A program made the translations under genes and the position numbers. Positions 33,520 to 42,260 of a DNA stretch of 45,204 nucleotides are shown in pieces. Positions within the stretch are counted from its first letter, which is position 1. Each line of letters opens with the position of its first letter. This DNA is from Burkholderiales bacterium (lineage in GTDB: Bacteria; Pseudomonadota; Gammaproteobacteria; Burkholderiales; Ga0077523): assembly GCA_019747905.1 (NCBI GenBank), contig JAIEQG010000143.1, positions 1-45,204 of the forward strand, read 5' to 3'. Below the pieces are notes generated by a model that saw nothing but the letters and a program-made list of their open reading frames with translations, ran no database searches and was not told where the DNA came from.

Positions 33520-34442
33520 ACGCCGATCTCGTGGTCGACGTGCAGGGCTTGAACAAGCACTTCGGTCCGCGCCATGTGGTGAAGGACTTTTCGCTGCAGG
33601 TGCGGCGCGGCGAGATCTTCGGCTTCCTCGGACCGAACGGCAGCGGCAAGACCACGTCGATCCGCATGCTCTGCGGCCTGTTGACGCCTGACAGCGGCAG
33701 CGGCACCTGCCTCGGCTACGACGTGATTCGCGAGACCGCGTCGATCAAGCGCGAGGTGGGCTACATGACGCAGCGCTTCTCGCTCTGGGAAGACCTGACC
33801 ATCCGCGAGAACCTCGACTTCGTCGCGCGCATGTACGGCATGCGGCAACGACGCAAGGTGGTCGACGGTGCCATCGAAGCGCTTGGGTTGGGTTCGCGCC
33901 GCGATCAACTCGCCGGATCGCTCTCGGGGGGGTGGAAACAACGGGTCGCGCTCGCGTCCTGCATGCTGCACGAACCGAAGCTGCTGCTGCTCGACGAGCC
34001 GACGGCCGGCGTCGACCCCAAGGCCCGCCGCGACTTCTGGAAGGAGATCCACTCGCTCGCGGCGACCGGCATTTCGGTACTGGTCTCGACCCACTACATG
34101 GACGAGGCGGAGCGCTGCCACCGATTGGGCTACATCGCTTACGGCGCGCTCCTCACGTCGGGAACCGTCAGCGAAGTGGTTGCACAACAGCAGCTCTCCA
34201 CCTGGACCGTGACCGGCCCCGATCTGCCGCAACTGCAGGCGCGGCTGGAAAGCCTCGACGGCGTGGCCGATGTCACCCAGTTCGGCAACGCGCTGCACGT
34301 GAGCGGTGTCGATGCAGCGGCTCTCGAGCGCGACACGGCCCCGTTGCGGGCGAACGGTGTGCAGCGCTGGGAGCGCTCGGATCCCACGCTCGAGGACGTG
34401 TTCATCCACCTGATGCGCGACACCAAGGACAACTTCCAATGA
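33516..34442 (+). CDS. ABC-2 type efflux ATP-binding protein (YbhF-like)
   Basis: The 308-residue ATPase has Walker A GPNGSGKTT at 39-47, YMTQRFSLWEDLTI with the Q-loop, signature LSGGWKQR, Walker B LLLLDEPTAGVDP, and switch His in VSTHYMDEAE. A C-terminal extension (about 220-308) with LEDVFIHL is typical of drug/ABC-2 exporters. E. coli YbhF has two fused nucleotide-binding domains; this one has a single domain and must homodimerise. Four-base overlaps join it to both neighbours. Confidence 0.92.
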   Translation: MNADLVVDVQGLNKHFGPRHVVKDFSLQVRRGEIFGFLGPNGSGKTTSIRMLCGLLTPDSGSGTCLGYDVIRETASIKREVGYMTQRFSLWEDLTIRENLDFVARMYGMRQRRKVVDGAIEALGLGSRRDQLAGSLSGGWKQRVALASCMLHEPKLLLLDEPTAGVDPKARRDFWKEIHSLAATGISVLVSTHYMDEAERCHRLGYIAYGALLTSGTVSEVVAQQQLSTWTVTGPDLPQLQARLESLDGVADVTQFGNALHVSGVDAAALERDTAPLRANGVQRWERSDPTLEDVFIHLMRDTKDNFQ

Positions 34443-35578
34443 ACGCCCGTCGCTTTTCCTGGACGCGCTGGGTCTCCATCGTCATCAAGGAGTTCATCCA
34501 GTTGAAGCGTGACCGGCTGACCTTCGGCATGATCGTGGGCATCCCGGTGATCCAGGTGCTGCTGTTCGGCTTCGCGATCAATTCCGATCCGAAGTCGCTG
34601 CCCACGGCCCTGGTGTCGCTCGACAATGGTCGCTACACCCGGACGATCGTGTCGGCTCTGTCGAATACCGGCTACTTCCGCTTCGTGCGCGAAGCGAGCT
34701 CCGTGGCCGAGGCCGACGAACTGATCGAACGCGGCCAGGTGCAGTTCGTGGTCACCATTCCCGCGGGATTCGAGCGGGCGCTGGTGCGCGGCGATCGCCC
34801 GCAACTGCTGATCGAGGCCGATGCGACCGATCCGTCCGCCACCGGCAATGCGCTGGCGGCGGTGAACCAGGCGTTGACCACCGCGTTGGCACATGACCTG
34901 CAAGGCGTCACGGCGGATCTGGCGTCGGCACCTCCGGCGGTGGACGTACGCATCCAGCGCCGCTTCAATCCGGAAGGCATCACCGCGTTCAACATCGTGC
35001 CCGGCCTGCTCGGCGTGATTCTCACCATGACCATGGTATTGATGACGGGGCTTGCGATGACGCGCGAACGCGAGCGCGGCACCTTCGAGAACCTGCTCGC
35101 GACCCCAGCGCTTCCGGTAGAGGTGATGACCGGCAAGATCGTGCCGTACATCCTGATCGGTCTAATCCAGGTCACGCTGGCGTTGCTCGCGGCGCGCTAC
35201 ATCTTTTCGGTGCCGATCGAAGGCAGCCTGTTGCTGCTCTACGGCGTGGTGCTGGTCTTCATCGCCGCCAACCTCACGCTCGGCATCACCTTCAGCTCCA
35301 TCGCCCGCAATCAGCTGCAGGCGATGCAGATGACGTTCTTCTTCTTCCTGCCCTCGATCCTGCTGTCGGGCTTCATGTTCCCGTTCCGCGGCATGCCCGA
35401 ATGGGCCCAGGTCATCGGCAGCGTGTTGCCGCTCACGCATTTCCTGGTGCTGGTGCGCGGCATCCTGCTGAAGGGCACCACGCTGCACGAGCTGTACTCA
35501 TCCATCTGGCCCATCTTCGCATTCATGGGCGCGATCCTGCTGCTGGGGCTCAGGTTCTATCGCAAGACGCTCGATTGA
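34439..35578 (+). CDS. ABC-2 type efflux permease (YbhS/R-like)
   Basis: The 379-residue permease begins with a cytoplasmic segment IKEFIQLKRDRLTF, followed by the first membrane helix (about 24-45), a large external domain (about 50-170) and five further helices. Characteristic ABC-2 sequences are TRERERGTFENLLATP and the final P-L-T-H-F motif (LPLTHFLVLVRGILLKG). Only one permease gene is present, whereas E. coli has ybhS and ybhR, so a homodimer is likely. Its stop is two bases from that of the converging MarC gene. Confidence 0.92.
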   Translation: MNARRFSWTRWVSIVIKEFIQLKRDRLTFGMIVGIPVIQVLLFGFAINSDPKSLPTALVSLDNGRYTRTIVSALSNTGYFRFVREASSVAEADELIERGQVQFVVTIPAGFERALVRGDRPQLLIEADATDPSATGNALAAVNQALTTALAHDLQGVTADLASAPPAVDVRIQRRFNPEGITAFNIVPGLLGVILTMTMVLMTGLAMTRERERGTFENLLATPALPVEVMTGKIVPYILIGLIQVTLALLAARYIFSVPIEGSLLLLYGVVLVFIAANLTLGITFSSIARNQLQAMQMTFFFFLPSILLSGFMFPFRGMPEWAQVIGSVLPLTHFLVLVRGILLKGTTLHELYSSIWPIFAFMGAILLLGLRFYRKTLD

Positions 35579-35580
35579 CG

Positions 35581-36213
35581 TCAGCCGCCGAGCCCCGGCA
35601 GCAATTCCCGCAACCCCTCCGCCATCGTCTGGACCGCCATGGCTGCCAGCAGCAGTCCGAGGAGGCGTGTGGCGACGTTGAGCGAAGTGCGGCTGACGCG
35701 CTCCGAAATGTAGTGGGCCTTGGAAAGGACGATCCACGCCACCAGGGACACCAGCGCGATGCAGGCGATGACTACAAGCTTGTGCGTCAAGCCGCCGCGC
35801 TCCGCAGCCAGGATGGACGTGCTGATGGCCCCTGGACCTGCCAGCAGCGGTACTGCCAACGGCACGACCCCGCCCACTTCACCGGCTTCCAGTTCGCTCG
35901 CTTCCGCTGTGCTCTGCCGGACGGAACCCGCCTCGGCGTTCAGCATGGCGAGCGCCATGAGCAGCAGCACGAGACCGCCGCCGACGCGGAAGGAGGGCAG
36001 GCTCGCCCCCATGTACTCGAGCAGGGTCTCGCCCAGGAAGGTGGAGCAGGCCAGCACGAAGAACACCGTCAGCGTGATGCTGCGCGCGAGCTTCAGGCTG
36101 GATTCGCGCGGGCGTCCGTGGGTGAAGGCGAGGAAGAACGGCACCGCCAGGAACGGATCGACGACCGCCGTGAGAGTCACGATGAAGCGCAGGTAATCAG
36201 TTACGCCGGCCAC
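35581..36213 (-). CDS. MarC-family integral membrane protein
   Basis: A 210-residue inner-membrane protein with six hydrophobic helices in two repeated halves. MarC-type features are TAVVDPFLAVPFFLAF near the start and VPLAVPLLAGPGAISTSI opening the second half. Members were once linked to multiple antibiotic resistance, but their transported substrate is unknown. The start codon is GTG 36213. It converges with the efflux permease with a two-base gap and no room for a terminator. Confidence 0.9.
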   Translation of the reverse strand: MAGVTDYLRFIVTLTAVVDPFLAVPFFLAFTHGRPRESSLKLARSITLTVFFVLACSTFLGETLLEYMGASLPSFRVGGGLVLLLMALAMLNAEAGSVRQSTAEASELEAGEVGGVVPLAVPLLAGPGAISTSILAAERGGLTHKLVVIACIALVSLVAWIVLSKAHYISERVSRTSLNVATRLLGLLLAAMAVQTMAEGLRELLPGLGG

Positions 36214-36270
36214 GGGGGGTGTTCACCGTTCGTTGGAGGGGGCTGATGGTACACGGTGGGTGGCTGCTTG

Positions 36271-36374
36271 CCCCCTCCCCAGCCCTCCCCCGGCAGAGCC
36301 GGGGGAGGGAGCCGTACGCCCCTTCCCCCAACTTGTTGGGGAAAGGCGGGGATGGGGGCATCGGGATGGGGGCA
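36271..36374. repeat. Dispersed double-hairpin repeat
   Basis: Hairpin one has perfect 12-bp arms 36283-36294 and 36298-36309 (CCCTCCCCCGGC/GCCGGGGGAGGG, loop AGA). Hairpin two is built on CCTTCCCCAAC/GTTGGGGAAAGG-type arms (about 36321-36345). The tail GGGGATGGGGGC is present twice (also at 36364-36374). It has the same orientation as 40247-40341 and lies in the divergent gap between MarC and the aldehyde dehydrogenase. Confidence 0.85.
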
Positions 36375-36422
36375 AGTCACCCGACTGATGTAGCATCGCG
36401 CCTTCCTTGAGGGAGGCACATC

Positions 36423-37868
36423 ATGAGCACGCAGCTGCACCAGAATCTCATCGCCGGCGAATGGGTCGCGGGCGCCACGACGACCCAGGACATCAACCCG
36501 TCGGATACGTCGGACGTCGTGGGCGAATACGTCCAGGCCGACGCGGCGCAGACGCTGACCGCGATCGCGGCCGCCCGTGCCGCATTCCCGGCCTGGGCCG
36601 CCTTCAACACCCAGGCGCGCGCCGATCTGCTCGAGAAGGTGGGCCTGGAGATCATCGCCCGCAAGGACGAGCTCGGGAAACTGCTCTCGCGCGAAGAGGG
36701 CAAGACCCTGCCCGAAGGCATCGGCGAAGTGGTGCGCGCCGGCAACATCTTCAAGTTCTTCGCCGGCGAAGTGCTGCGGCGCGCAGGCGAGCTGGTGCCC
36801 TCAGTGCGGCCCGGCATCGACGTCGAGATCACGCGCGAGCCGGTGGGCGTGGTCGGCATCATCGCGCCGTGGAATTTCCCCTCGGCGATTCCGGCGTGGA
36901 AGATCGCCCCGGCGCTGGCCTACGGCAACTGCGTGATCATGAAGCCGGCCGACCTGGTGCCCGGTTCTTCCTGGGCGATCGCCGACATCATCCATCGCGC
37001 CGGCTTCCCGGCGGGCGTGTTCAACCTTTGCATGGGCCGCGGCAGCATCGTCGGCGAGGCGCTGCTGACCGACCCGAGGGTCGACGCCATCACCTTCACG
37101 GGCTCCGTGGAAACCGGCAAGAAGGTGGCCGCCAAGGCCATCGCCGGCATGAAGAAGTTCCAGCTCGAGATGGGCGGCAAGAATCCGCTCGTGGTGCTGG
37201 ACGATGCCGATCTGAAGACTGCCGTGGAAAGCGCGGTGAACGGTGCTTTCTTCTCCACCGGCCAACGCTGCACCGCGTCCTCGCGCATCGTGGTGACCAA
37301 GGGCATTCACGACAAGTTCGTCGCAGCCATGGTCGAGCGTTTGAAGGGCCTCGTGGTCGACAACGCGCTCAAGCAGGGTGTGCACATCGGTCCGGTGGTG
37401 GACAGCTCGCAGTTGAAGCAGGACCTGTCCTATATCGACATCGCGAAGAGCGAGGGCGGCAAGCTCGCCTTTGGCGGCAACCTGCTGAAGCGCGAGACCG
37501 AAGGCTTCTATCTCGAGCCGGCGCTCTTCACCGAGACCGAGAACGCGATGCGCATCAACCGCGAGGAAGTGTTCGGTCCGGTGGCGAGCGTGATCGCGGT
37601 CAAGGACTACGACGAAGCGCTCGCCGTGGCCAACGACACGCCGTTCGGCCTTTGCTCCGGCATCGTGACCAGTTCGCTCAAGCATGCAGCCCATTTCCGC
37701 CGCAACGCGCAATCCGGCATGGTCATGGTGAACCTGCCCACGGCGGGCGTGGACTATCACGTGCCGTTCGGCGGTCGCAAGGGTTCGAGCTACGGCCCGC
37801 GCGAACAGGGGCGCTACGCGCAGGAGTTCTTCACCACGGTGAAGACGGCGTACGTCGCCGCGCTCTGA
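36423..37868 (+). CDS. NAD(P)-dependent aldehyde dehydrogenase (2-oxoglutarate semialdehyde type)
   Basis: The 481-residue enzyme oxidises an aldehyde to the acid. Catalytic residues are seen: Asn151 in PWNFP, Glu249 in LEMGGKNP, and Cys283 in GQRCTASSR. The cofactor region FTGSVETGKKV and the ending PFGGRKGSSYGPREQG follow. Overall it resembles alpha-ketoglutaric semialdehyde dehydrogenases, though this substrate call is tentative. A GGGAGG ribosome-binding site precedes ATG 36423. It is 18 bases upstream of the ZIP transporter gene on the same strand. Confidence 0.92.
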   Translation: MSTQLHQNLIAGEWVAGATTTQDINPSDTSDVVGEYVQADAAQTLTAIAAARAAFPAWAAFNTQARADLLEKVGLEIIARKDELGKLLSREEGKTLPEGIGEVVRAGNIFKFFAGEVLRRAGELVPSVRPGIDVEITREPVGVVGIIAPWNFPSAIPAWKIAPALAYGNCVIMKPADLVPGSSWAIADIIHRAGFPAGVFNLCMGRGSIVGEALLTDPRVDAITFTGSVETGKKVAAKAIAGMKKFQLEMGGKNPLVVLDDADLKTAVESAVNGAFFSTGQRCTASSRIVVTKGIHDKFVAAMVERLKGLVVDNALKQGVHIGPVVDSSQLKQDLSYIDIAKSEGGKLAFGGNLLKRETEGFYLEPALFTETENAMRINREEVFGPVASVIAVKDYDEALAVANDTPFGLCSGIVTSSLKHAAHFRRNAQSGMVMVNLPTAGVDYHVPFGGRKGSSYGPREQGRYAQEFFTTVKTAYVAAL

Positions 37869-37886
37869 TCGGCAGCCGACTGCTCG

Positions 37887-38687
37887 GTGGACCTCGCGTT
37901 CTTCGCCGAGCAGTCGCCGTTCCTCGCCGCGCTTGCGGCGAGCGTGGTGGCGGGGACGCTCGCCACGGCAGCCGGAGCGCTGCCGACACTGGTGTTGAAG
38001 GGGCTCTCGGAACGCACGACCAATCTGCTGCTCGCCTTCGCGGCCGGCGTGATGCTGGCCGCGACCGTGTTCTCGCTGCTGATCCCCGGGCTCGATGCGG
38101 CGCAGGCGATGATCGGCAATCGGCGCCTCGCGACGCTCGGCATGATCGCGGCCCTCGGCGGCGGCGGTCTGCTGCTGTGGCTGATCCACCGCGCGGTGCC
38201 GCACGAGCATTTCTGCAAGGGGTGCGAGGGCGAGCAGAGCGGCCGCATCGCGCGCTTGTGGCTGTTCGTCATCGCGATCGCGCTGCACAACGTCCCGGAA
38301 GGAGCTGCCGTGGGGATCGGTGCAGCCAGCGGCGATCTCAAGGTGGGCCTCGGTGTCACGCTGGGCATCGGTCTGCAGAACTTTCCCGAAGGTCTTGCGG
38401 TAGCCGTGGGCCTGATGGCCGCGGGCTACGACCGCGTGCCGGCGTTCTGGCTCGCGGTGGCGACGGGGCTGCTCGAAACGGTCGCGGGTATCCTCGGTGC
38501 CGGATTCGTGCTGCTGTCGGCGTCGCTGCTGCCGTGGGCGCTGGGCGTCGCGGCCGGCGCGATGCTGTTCGTGATCAGCGGCGAAGTGATTCCCGAGACC
38601 CATCGGGCGGGATTCGAGCGCGGTGCTACGGCCTCGCTGTTCCTGGGTTTCTCGGTGATGCTGTTCCTCGATACCGCGCTGCTCTGA
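37887..38687 (+). CDS. ZIP-family metal transporter
   Basis: A 266-residue inner-membrane transporter with about eight helices. The binuclear metal site is visible: HNVPEG at 134-139 and QNFPEG at 164-169. A short cytoplasmic-side loop HEHFCKGCEG (106-115) with two His and two Cys may bind metal. ZIP proteins import Zn2+ or other divalent metals. The start is GTG 37887. The 3' end overlaps the 3' end of the convergent mxaL-like gene by 62 bp. Being next to a metal-enzyme maturation cluster may be meaningful, or chance. Confidence 0.9.
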   Translation: MDLAFFAEQSPFLAALAASVVAGTLATAAGALPTLVLKGLSERTTNLLLAFAAGVMLAATVFSLLIPGLDAAQAMIGNRRLATLGMIAALGGGGLLLWLIHRAVPHEHFCKGCEGEQSGRIARLWLFVIAIALHNVPEGAAVGIGAASGDLKVGLGVTLGIGLQNFPEGLAVAVGLMAAGYDRVPAFWLAVATGLLETVAGILGAGFVLLSASLLPWALGVAAGAMLFVISGEVIPETHRAGFERGATASLFLGFSVMLFLDTALL

Positions 38688-39645
38688 AAGCGGGGCGGAA
38701 AGTCCACGCGAGCAATGCGAGGGCGATGGTGGCGAGCGGACCGCCAAGCGACACCGGCGTCGGGATGCGTTGCGCGAATGCCGATCGTCCAAGCGCATGC
38801 GACAGCGCGTGTGCGCCTGCGCTTCCCGTGTCGAGGCGCAGATAGTCGAGCTTGAGCTCCTGCGCGAGCACCTGGAGGTAGCGCTCGCGCAATGCTGACA
38901 TGTGTTCGTTGCCCGACGTGGCCCAATCGGCGGTACCCGTCTCCTCTTCGGTCTCGACGAGCTTCTCCTGGCCGACGCTGGTGGCGCGGCCCATGGAGTA
39001 AGTGTCCTGCTGCTGTACCTCGTCGGCGCGCCAGTAGCCCAGGCGCCGGCCGGCCGGATCGAACTTGGGGATGGGCATGGGCTGCAGGCCGCCGGCACCT
39101 ACGATGAGCCCCGCGATCGTGCCGGGCTTGCCGTCGTAGTGCGGCCTGTGCCTCGGATTGATCGGCGGCGCCTCGTGGCCGTCGGTGATGAACACGATCG
39201 AAGGCTTGTCGGGCATCACGTCGGCCTGTCGCAACGCCCAGAAGATGCCCTTGGCGATCTCGCTGCGGCCGGCCCACGACATGCGCCCGTCGATGCTGTC
39301 GAGCGTGCTGCCCAGTTCGCGAAAATGGGCGCAGGTCTCGAGCGGTGCCAGCAGGACCAGGGTGCGGTACTCGGTGAACACGCCCCAGCCGACGCGGCTG
39401 CCGCACGGCAGCGCCTGGAGGGTCTCGTGCAAGGCCAGCCTGGCGGCGTCCAGCCGGCTCCGCGGCCGTTCGTCCGCGCTGTAGTCTTCGACGTTCATGC
39501 TCTGGGTGACGTCGAGCACGATGATGCCGTGGAAGCGGGCCAACGGCAGCGTCACCGTCGGCCCCCATGCGGCGAGGGCGAGGCACGCCGTGGCGAGCGA
39601 CAACGCGCGGCGCGGCGTGAGTTTCGTGGAGCGCATCGCCTTCAA
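38626..39645 (-). CDS. mxaL: MxaL-like von Willebrand factor A protein
   Basis: The 339-residue protein has an N-terminal membrane segment or signal, then a VWA domain with the metal-binding DVTQS (MIDAS, Asp45) and VFITDGHEAP, and one C-terminal helix (LATIALALLAWTF). In methylotrophs MxaL belongs to the mxaRSACKL set required for methanol dehydrogenase maturation, where it is thought to act in the periplasm. The start is TTG 39645, overlapping the mxaK stop (TTGA); ATG 39636 is an alternative. The last 20 residues run antisense to the ZIP gene and may be a recent extension. Confidence 0.78.
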   Translation of the reverse strand: MKAMRSTKLTPRRALSLATACLALAAWGPTVTLPLARFHGIIVLDVTQSMNVEDYSADERPRSRLDAARLALHETLQALPCGSRVGWGVFTEYRTLVLLAPLETCAHFRELGSTLDSIDGRMSWAGRSEIAKGIFWALRQADVMPDKPSIVFITDGHEAPPINPRHRPHYDGKPGTIAGLIVGAGGLQPMPIPKFDPAGRRLGYWRADEVQQQDTYSMGRATSVGQEKLVETEEETGTADWATSGNEHMSALRERYLQVLAQELKLDYLRLDTGSAGAHALSHALGRSAFAQRIPTPVSLGGPLATIALALLAWTFRPAFRAARYRGTASPRNPGTARP

Positions 39646-40196
39646 GGCAACCCGAGCGTGAAGGCGCGCATGGTGGTGAGCGCGCGTTCGGAATCCGCGG
39701 GGATCGAGGCGCCTTCGTCGTCACGTGCTTCGTCTTCGGGTGCCAGCCGCAGCGCGCGTTCGAGGTTGTAGCGCGCCGACCAGACCGACGGATCGCGTCG
39801 CAGGACTTCGCGATAGGTCTCCTTCGCGAGTTCCAGCAACGGCAATGCACCGGCGCGGTTGTCGGCGGCAGCGACCCTTCGTCCTTCACGGTGCAGGGTA
39901 TTGGCGGCGTTGACGAGAGCCGCGGGGGCGAGGTCCGCGCGGGCCTCCGCGACCTGGCGATACAGCGCGACCGCGCGGGTGACCTGGCCTTCGCGGGCGG
40001 CGACGGCTGCGGCGGCAAAGCGGACTTCGGCGGGGGAGCCTTCGGTGAATTGCGGGGCGACCGGATGGTCGGTTGTGGTCGAACGCTGGATCTCGGCGTT
40101 GTCCTGCTCCGCTTTCCACCATCGCATGCCATCCCATGCGGCCAGCACGGCAAGAAGCGTGAAAGCGAGGAGGGTGCGGCGGGTGCGGGGGCTCAT
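39642..40196 (-). CDS. mxaK: MxaK-like membrane-anchored protein
   Basis: A 184-residue protein with one N-terminal membrane helix (LLAFTLLAVLAAWDG) and a helical periplasmic part carrying a TPR-like stretch (REVLRRDPSVWSARYNLERALRLAP). Size, position and architecture match MxaK of methylotrophs. It starts at ATG 40196. A 95-bp double-hairpin repeat occupies most of the 151-bp gap from mxaC, unlike the other joints of the cluster, which overlap. It may therefore be expressed at a different level from mxaRSAC. Confidence 0.72.
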   Translation of the reverse strand: MSPRTRRTLLAFTLLAVLAAWDGMRWWKAEQDNAEIQRSTTTDHPVAPQFTEGSPAEVRFAAAAVAAREGQVTRAVALYRQVAEARADLAPAALVNAANTLHREGRRVAAADNRAGALPLLELAKETYREVLRRDPSVWSARYNLERALRLAPEDEARDDEGASIPADSERALTTMRAFTLGLP

Positions 40197-40246
40197 GATG
40201 CGACCACTTTCAGAGGAAGGTGCGGCCGTGTGGTCGCGCACGTCGG

Positions 40247-40341
40247 GCCCCCACTCCGATCCTCCCCCGGCGAAGCCGGGGGAGGGAGCAGTGCGCCCCT
40301 TCCCCCACGACGCAGTCGTGGGGGAAGGTTGGGATGGGGGC
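40247..40341. repeat. Dispersed double-hairpin repeat inside the mxa cluster
   Basis: Two strong hairpins (TCCTCCCCCGGC-GAA-GCCGGGGGAGG and CCTTCCCCCACGAC/GTCGTGGGGGAAGG arms) are followed by TTGGGATGGGGGC. The sequence is nearly the reverse complement of the copy in the liv operon. It begins 50 bases upstream of the mxaK start and ends seven bases from the mxaC stop. Confidence 0.88.
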
Positions 40342-40347
40342 AGAAGT

Positions 40348-41352
40348 TCACGCAGCCCCCCAGCTTTCCCGCTGCCGCAGTCGCGCAACCGCAAGCAGTC
40401 CTGCACACCCCGCCGCCACCGCAAACAACCATCCAGCCAGTTCGCGCCGCGGTGCGATCGCGGTGGTGACGATCGTGTGCTTCTCCAGCTTGTCGATGTC
40501 TTCGATCGCCCGGCCCAACTCCTTCGGATCCTCCGCCTCGAAGGCGCGATACGGCACGCCGGTGCTTTCGAGGAAGCGGTGCAACGCCACTTCCGGTATC
40601 GCGTCGGAAAGTTCCATTTGCGCCGAGTCGCGGATGGTGGCGCTGCCGATGGAACGGATGTAGAGCCAATAGACGCGGGCGCGAATGCGCTGGAGGCCCT
40701 CAGTCAACCGGTGGCGCACGTCCGGATCCAGCCGGGCACCGCCATCGGACACGAGCAGGATCACGCGTGCGCCGAGGTAGGGCCTCGATTCGAAGGCTGC
40801 CACCCCGGCCTCGAGTGCCGACCCGATGTCGGTTTCGCCGAGGCCGCGGCCGACGTCGTTGGCGGTGATGGCGGCACGAATCGCAGCCGGCGCGCTGGTG
40901 AAGTCCAGGGCACGCATCGGTCGCGCGCTGAAGATGAACATCGCGAACTCGTCGAAGGGTCGTGCCGCCGTGAAACGCAGGAGCAGCTCGCGTGCGACGC
41001 GACCCTTGGAATCGCCGGTGGTCTCGGCGCGATTGCCGATGCTCGAGTTGTTGGTGAAGGGCAGATCCATGCTGCGACTGCGATCGAACAGGATGGCGAT
41101 CTCCGCGCCTTCGCCTACACGGGTGATCGTCGTGGGGCCGCGGTAGGGTCCGGCGAGTCCGACGACGGCGGCTGCGAGCGCGAGCGTCGCAACGAGACGA
41201 AGCGCAACGTCGATCGCATCCGACAGGCGATCCCGCGGCAGCAGCGCGATCCACGCATGGCGCGGCAGGTCCCTGGAGCGGGACCCCCACGGCAGCAGGG
41301 CGAGCGGCAACAGCAGCAGCAACCACGGCGCCGAGAATTCGATGTCGCTCAT
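40348..41352 (-). CDS. mxaC: MxaC-like von Willebrand factor A membrane protein
   Basis: The 334-residue protein has the BatA/MxaC layout: an N-terminal helix (LLLLLPLALLPWG), a second helix at about 50-70, a VWA domain with the MIDAS motif DRSRS (90-94) and ILLVSDGGARLDP, and a C-terminal helix (LFAVAAGCAGLLAVA). It is thought to act in the membrane with the MoxR ATPase in assembling metal-dependent enzymes. Its ATG overlaps the mxaA stop by four bases. Confidence 0.8.
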   Translation of the reverse strand: MSDIEFSAPWLLLLLPLALLPWGSRSRDLPRHAWIALLPRDRLSDAIDVALRLVATLALAAAVVGLAGPYRGPTTITRVGEGAEIAILFDRSRSMDLPFTNNSSIGNRAETTGDSKGRVARELLLRFTAARPFDEFAMFIFSARPMRALDFTSAPAAIRAAITANDVGRGLGETDIGSALEAGVAAFESRPYLGARVILLVSDGGARLDPDVRHRLTEGLQRIRARVYWLYIRSIGSATIRDSAQMELSDAIPEVALHRFLESTGVPYRAFEAEDPKELGRAIEDIDKLEKHTIVTTAIAPRRELAGWLFAVAAGCAGLLAVARLRQRESWGAA

Positions 41353-42260
41353 CGTGCCTTGCGCCCGGTCGCGTACTCGTATTCGGCCAGTTGCACGGCG
41401 AGATGGCGCAGTGCATCGGCCGATGGCAGTGCCGAGCGATTCTCGGCGAAGAAATACCGATTCGATGCTGCGAAGAACGCCTGGACGTCGTTGCGCGCGG
41501 CCGCGAATCCGGGACGCAGTGCAAAGAATCGGTCGAGCGTTTCATCCGTCACCGCGAAGCCGGCGCTTTCGTCGAACGCGCGATGGATCCGACGCGTCTG
41601 TTCGGCACGAGCATCGACATCGTTGCCGAGCCGCACTACCGCTGCGCGGGCGCGGGCGAATGGCCGCCGGACGAGCAGGTTGGTGGGAACCCAGCCCTGT
41701 GCCCAGGCGAACCACGCTGCGAGCAAGGCGGCGCTCACTGCAAGCCCCATCAGGCGAATGCGAAACCCGATGGTCGCGATCCGCGGTACCGCGACGTCGG
41801 GTTGCAGTTCCTCCAGTCCGTCGCGGGCCAGCACGGCGCCCGGCGTGAGCGGCGAGACTGTCACGGGGATCCCGGGTAGCGCGACGGCGAGGTCCGGGGC
41901 ACCGGCCTTGCGGAAGCGGATCGCGAGGGGTGGTGTTTCGACCGTGCGGACTTCGGTCGCGCTGTTGACGACGAGGAATCGGGCGAGGAAGCGATACTGA
42001 TCACCGGAACGAGCCTCCACTTTGCCTTCGCGCAGTTCGAGCAGCGCGCCGCGACGCCCGGGTTTGGGAACGCTGTCCGCGTCGGCGACGTAGCCCCGCG
42101 GCACGGGGGCCGCGCCTTCGATGACGATCTCGTCGCCGATCACGTAACCGTACTGCCGCAGCGGTGCGACGGTGAATGCGGTTGCATCGGCCGCCACTGC
42201 ACATGCCGATGCCCACAGGCTCAGAAGGCCGAGCGCGGACTCAAGCCACCGCCGCCGCAT
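41349..42260 (-). CDS. mxaA: MxaA-like exported membrane protein
   Basis: A 303-residue protein with a signal peptide (about 1-23, ending CAVAA), a periplasmic beta-rich domain (YGYVIGDEIVIEG, FLARFLVVNSATEV), one membrane helix near residue 175 (IRLMGLAVSAALLAAWFAWAQG) and a cytoplasmic C-terminal domain with LRPGFAA and NRYFFAENR. Domain order and context fit MxaA, which is required for calcium insertion or assembly of methanol dehydrogenase in methylotrophs. It overlaps mxaS by 20 bp and mxaC by four. Confidence 0.78.
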   Translation of the reverse strand: MRRRWLESALGLLSLWASACAVAADATAFTVAPLRQYGYVIGDEIVIEGAAPVPRGYVADADSVPKPGRRGALLELREGKVEARSGDQYRFLARFLVVNSATEVRTVETPPLAIRFRKAGAPDLAVALPGIPVTVSPLTPGAVLARDGLEELQPDVAVPRIATIGFRIRLMGLAVSAALLAAWFAWAQGWVPTNLLVRRPFARARAAVVRLGNDVDARAEQTRRIHRAFDESAGFAVTDETLDRFFALRPGFAAARNDVQAFFAASNRYFFAENRSALPSADALRHLAVQLAEYEYATGRKAR

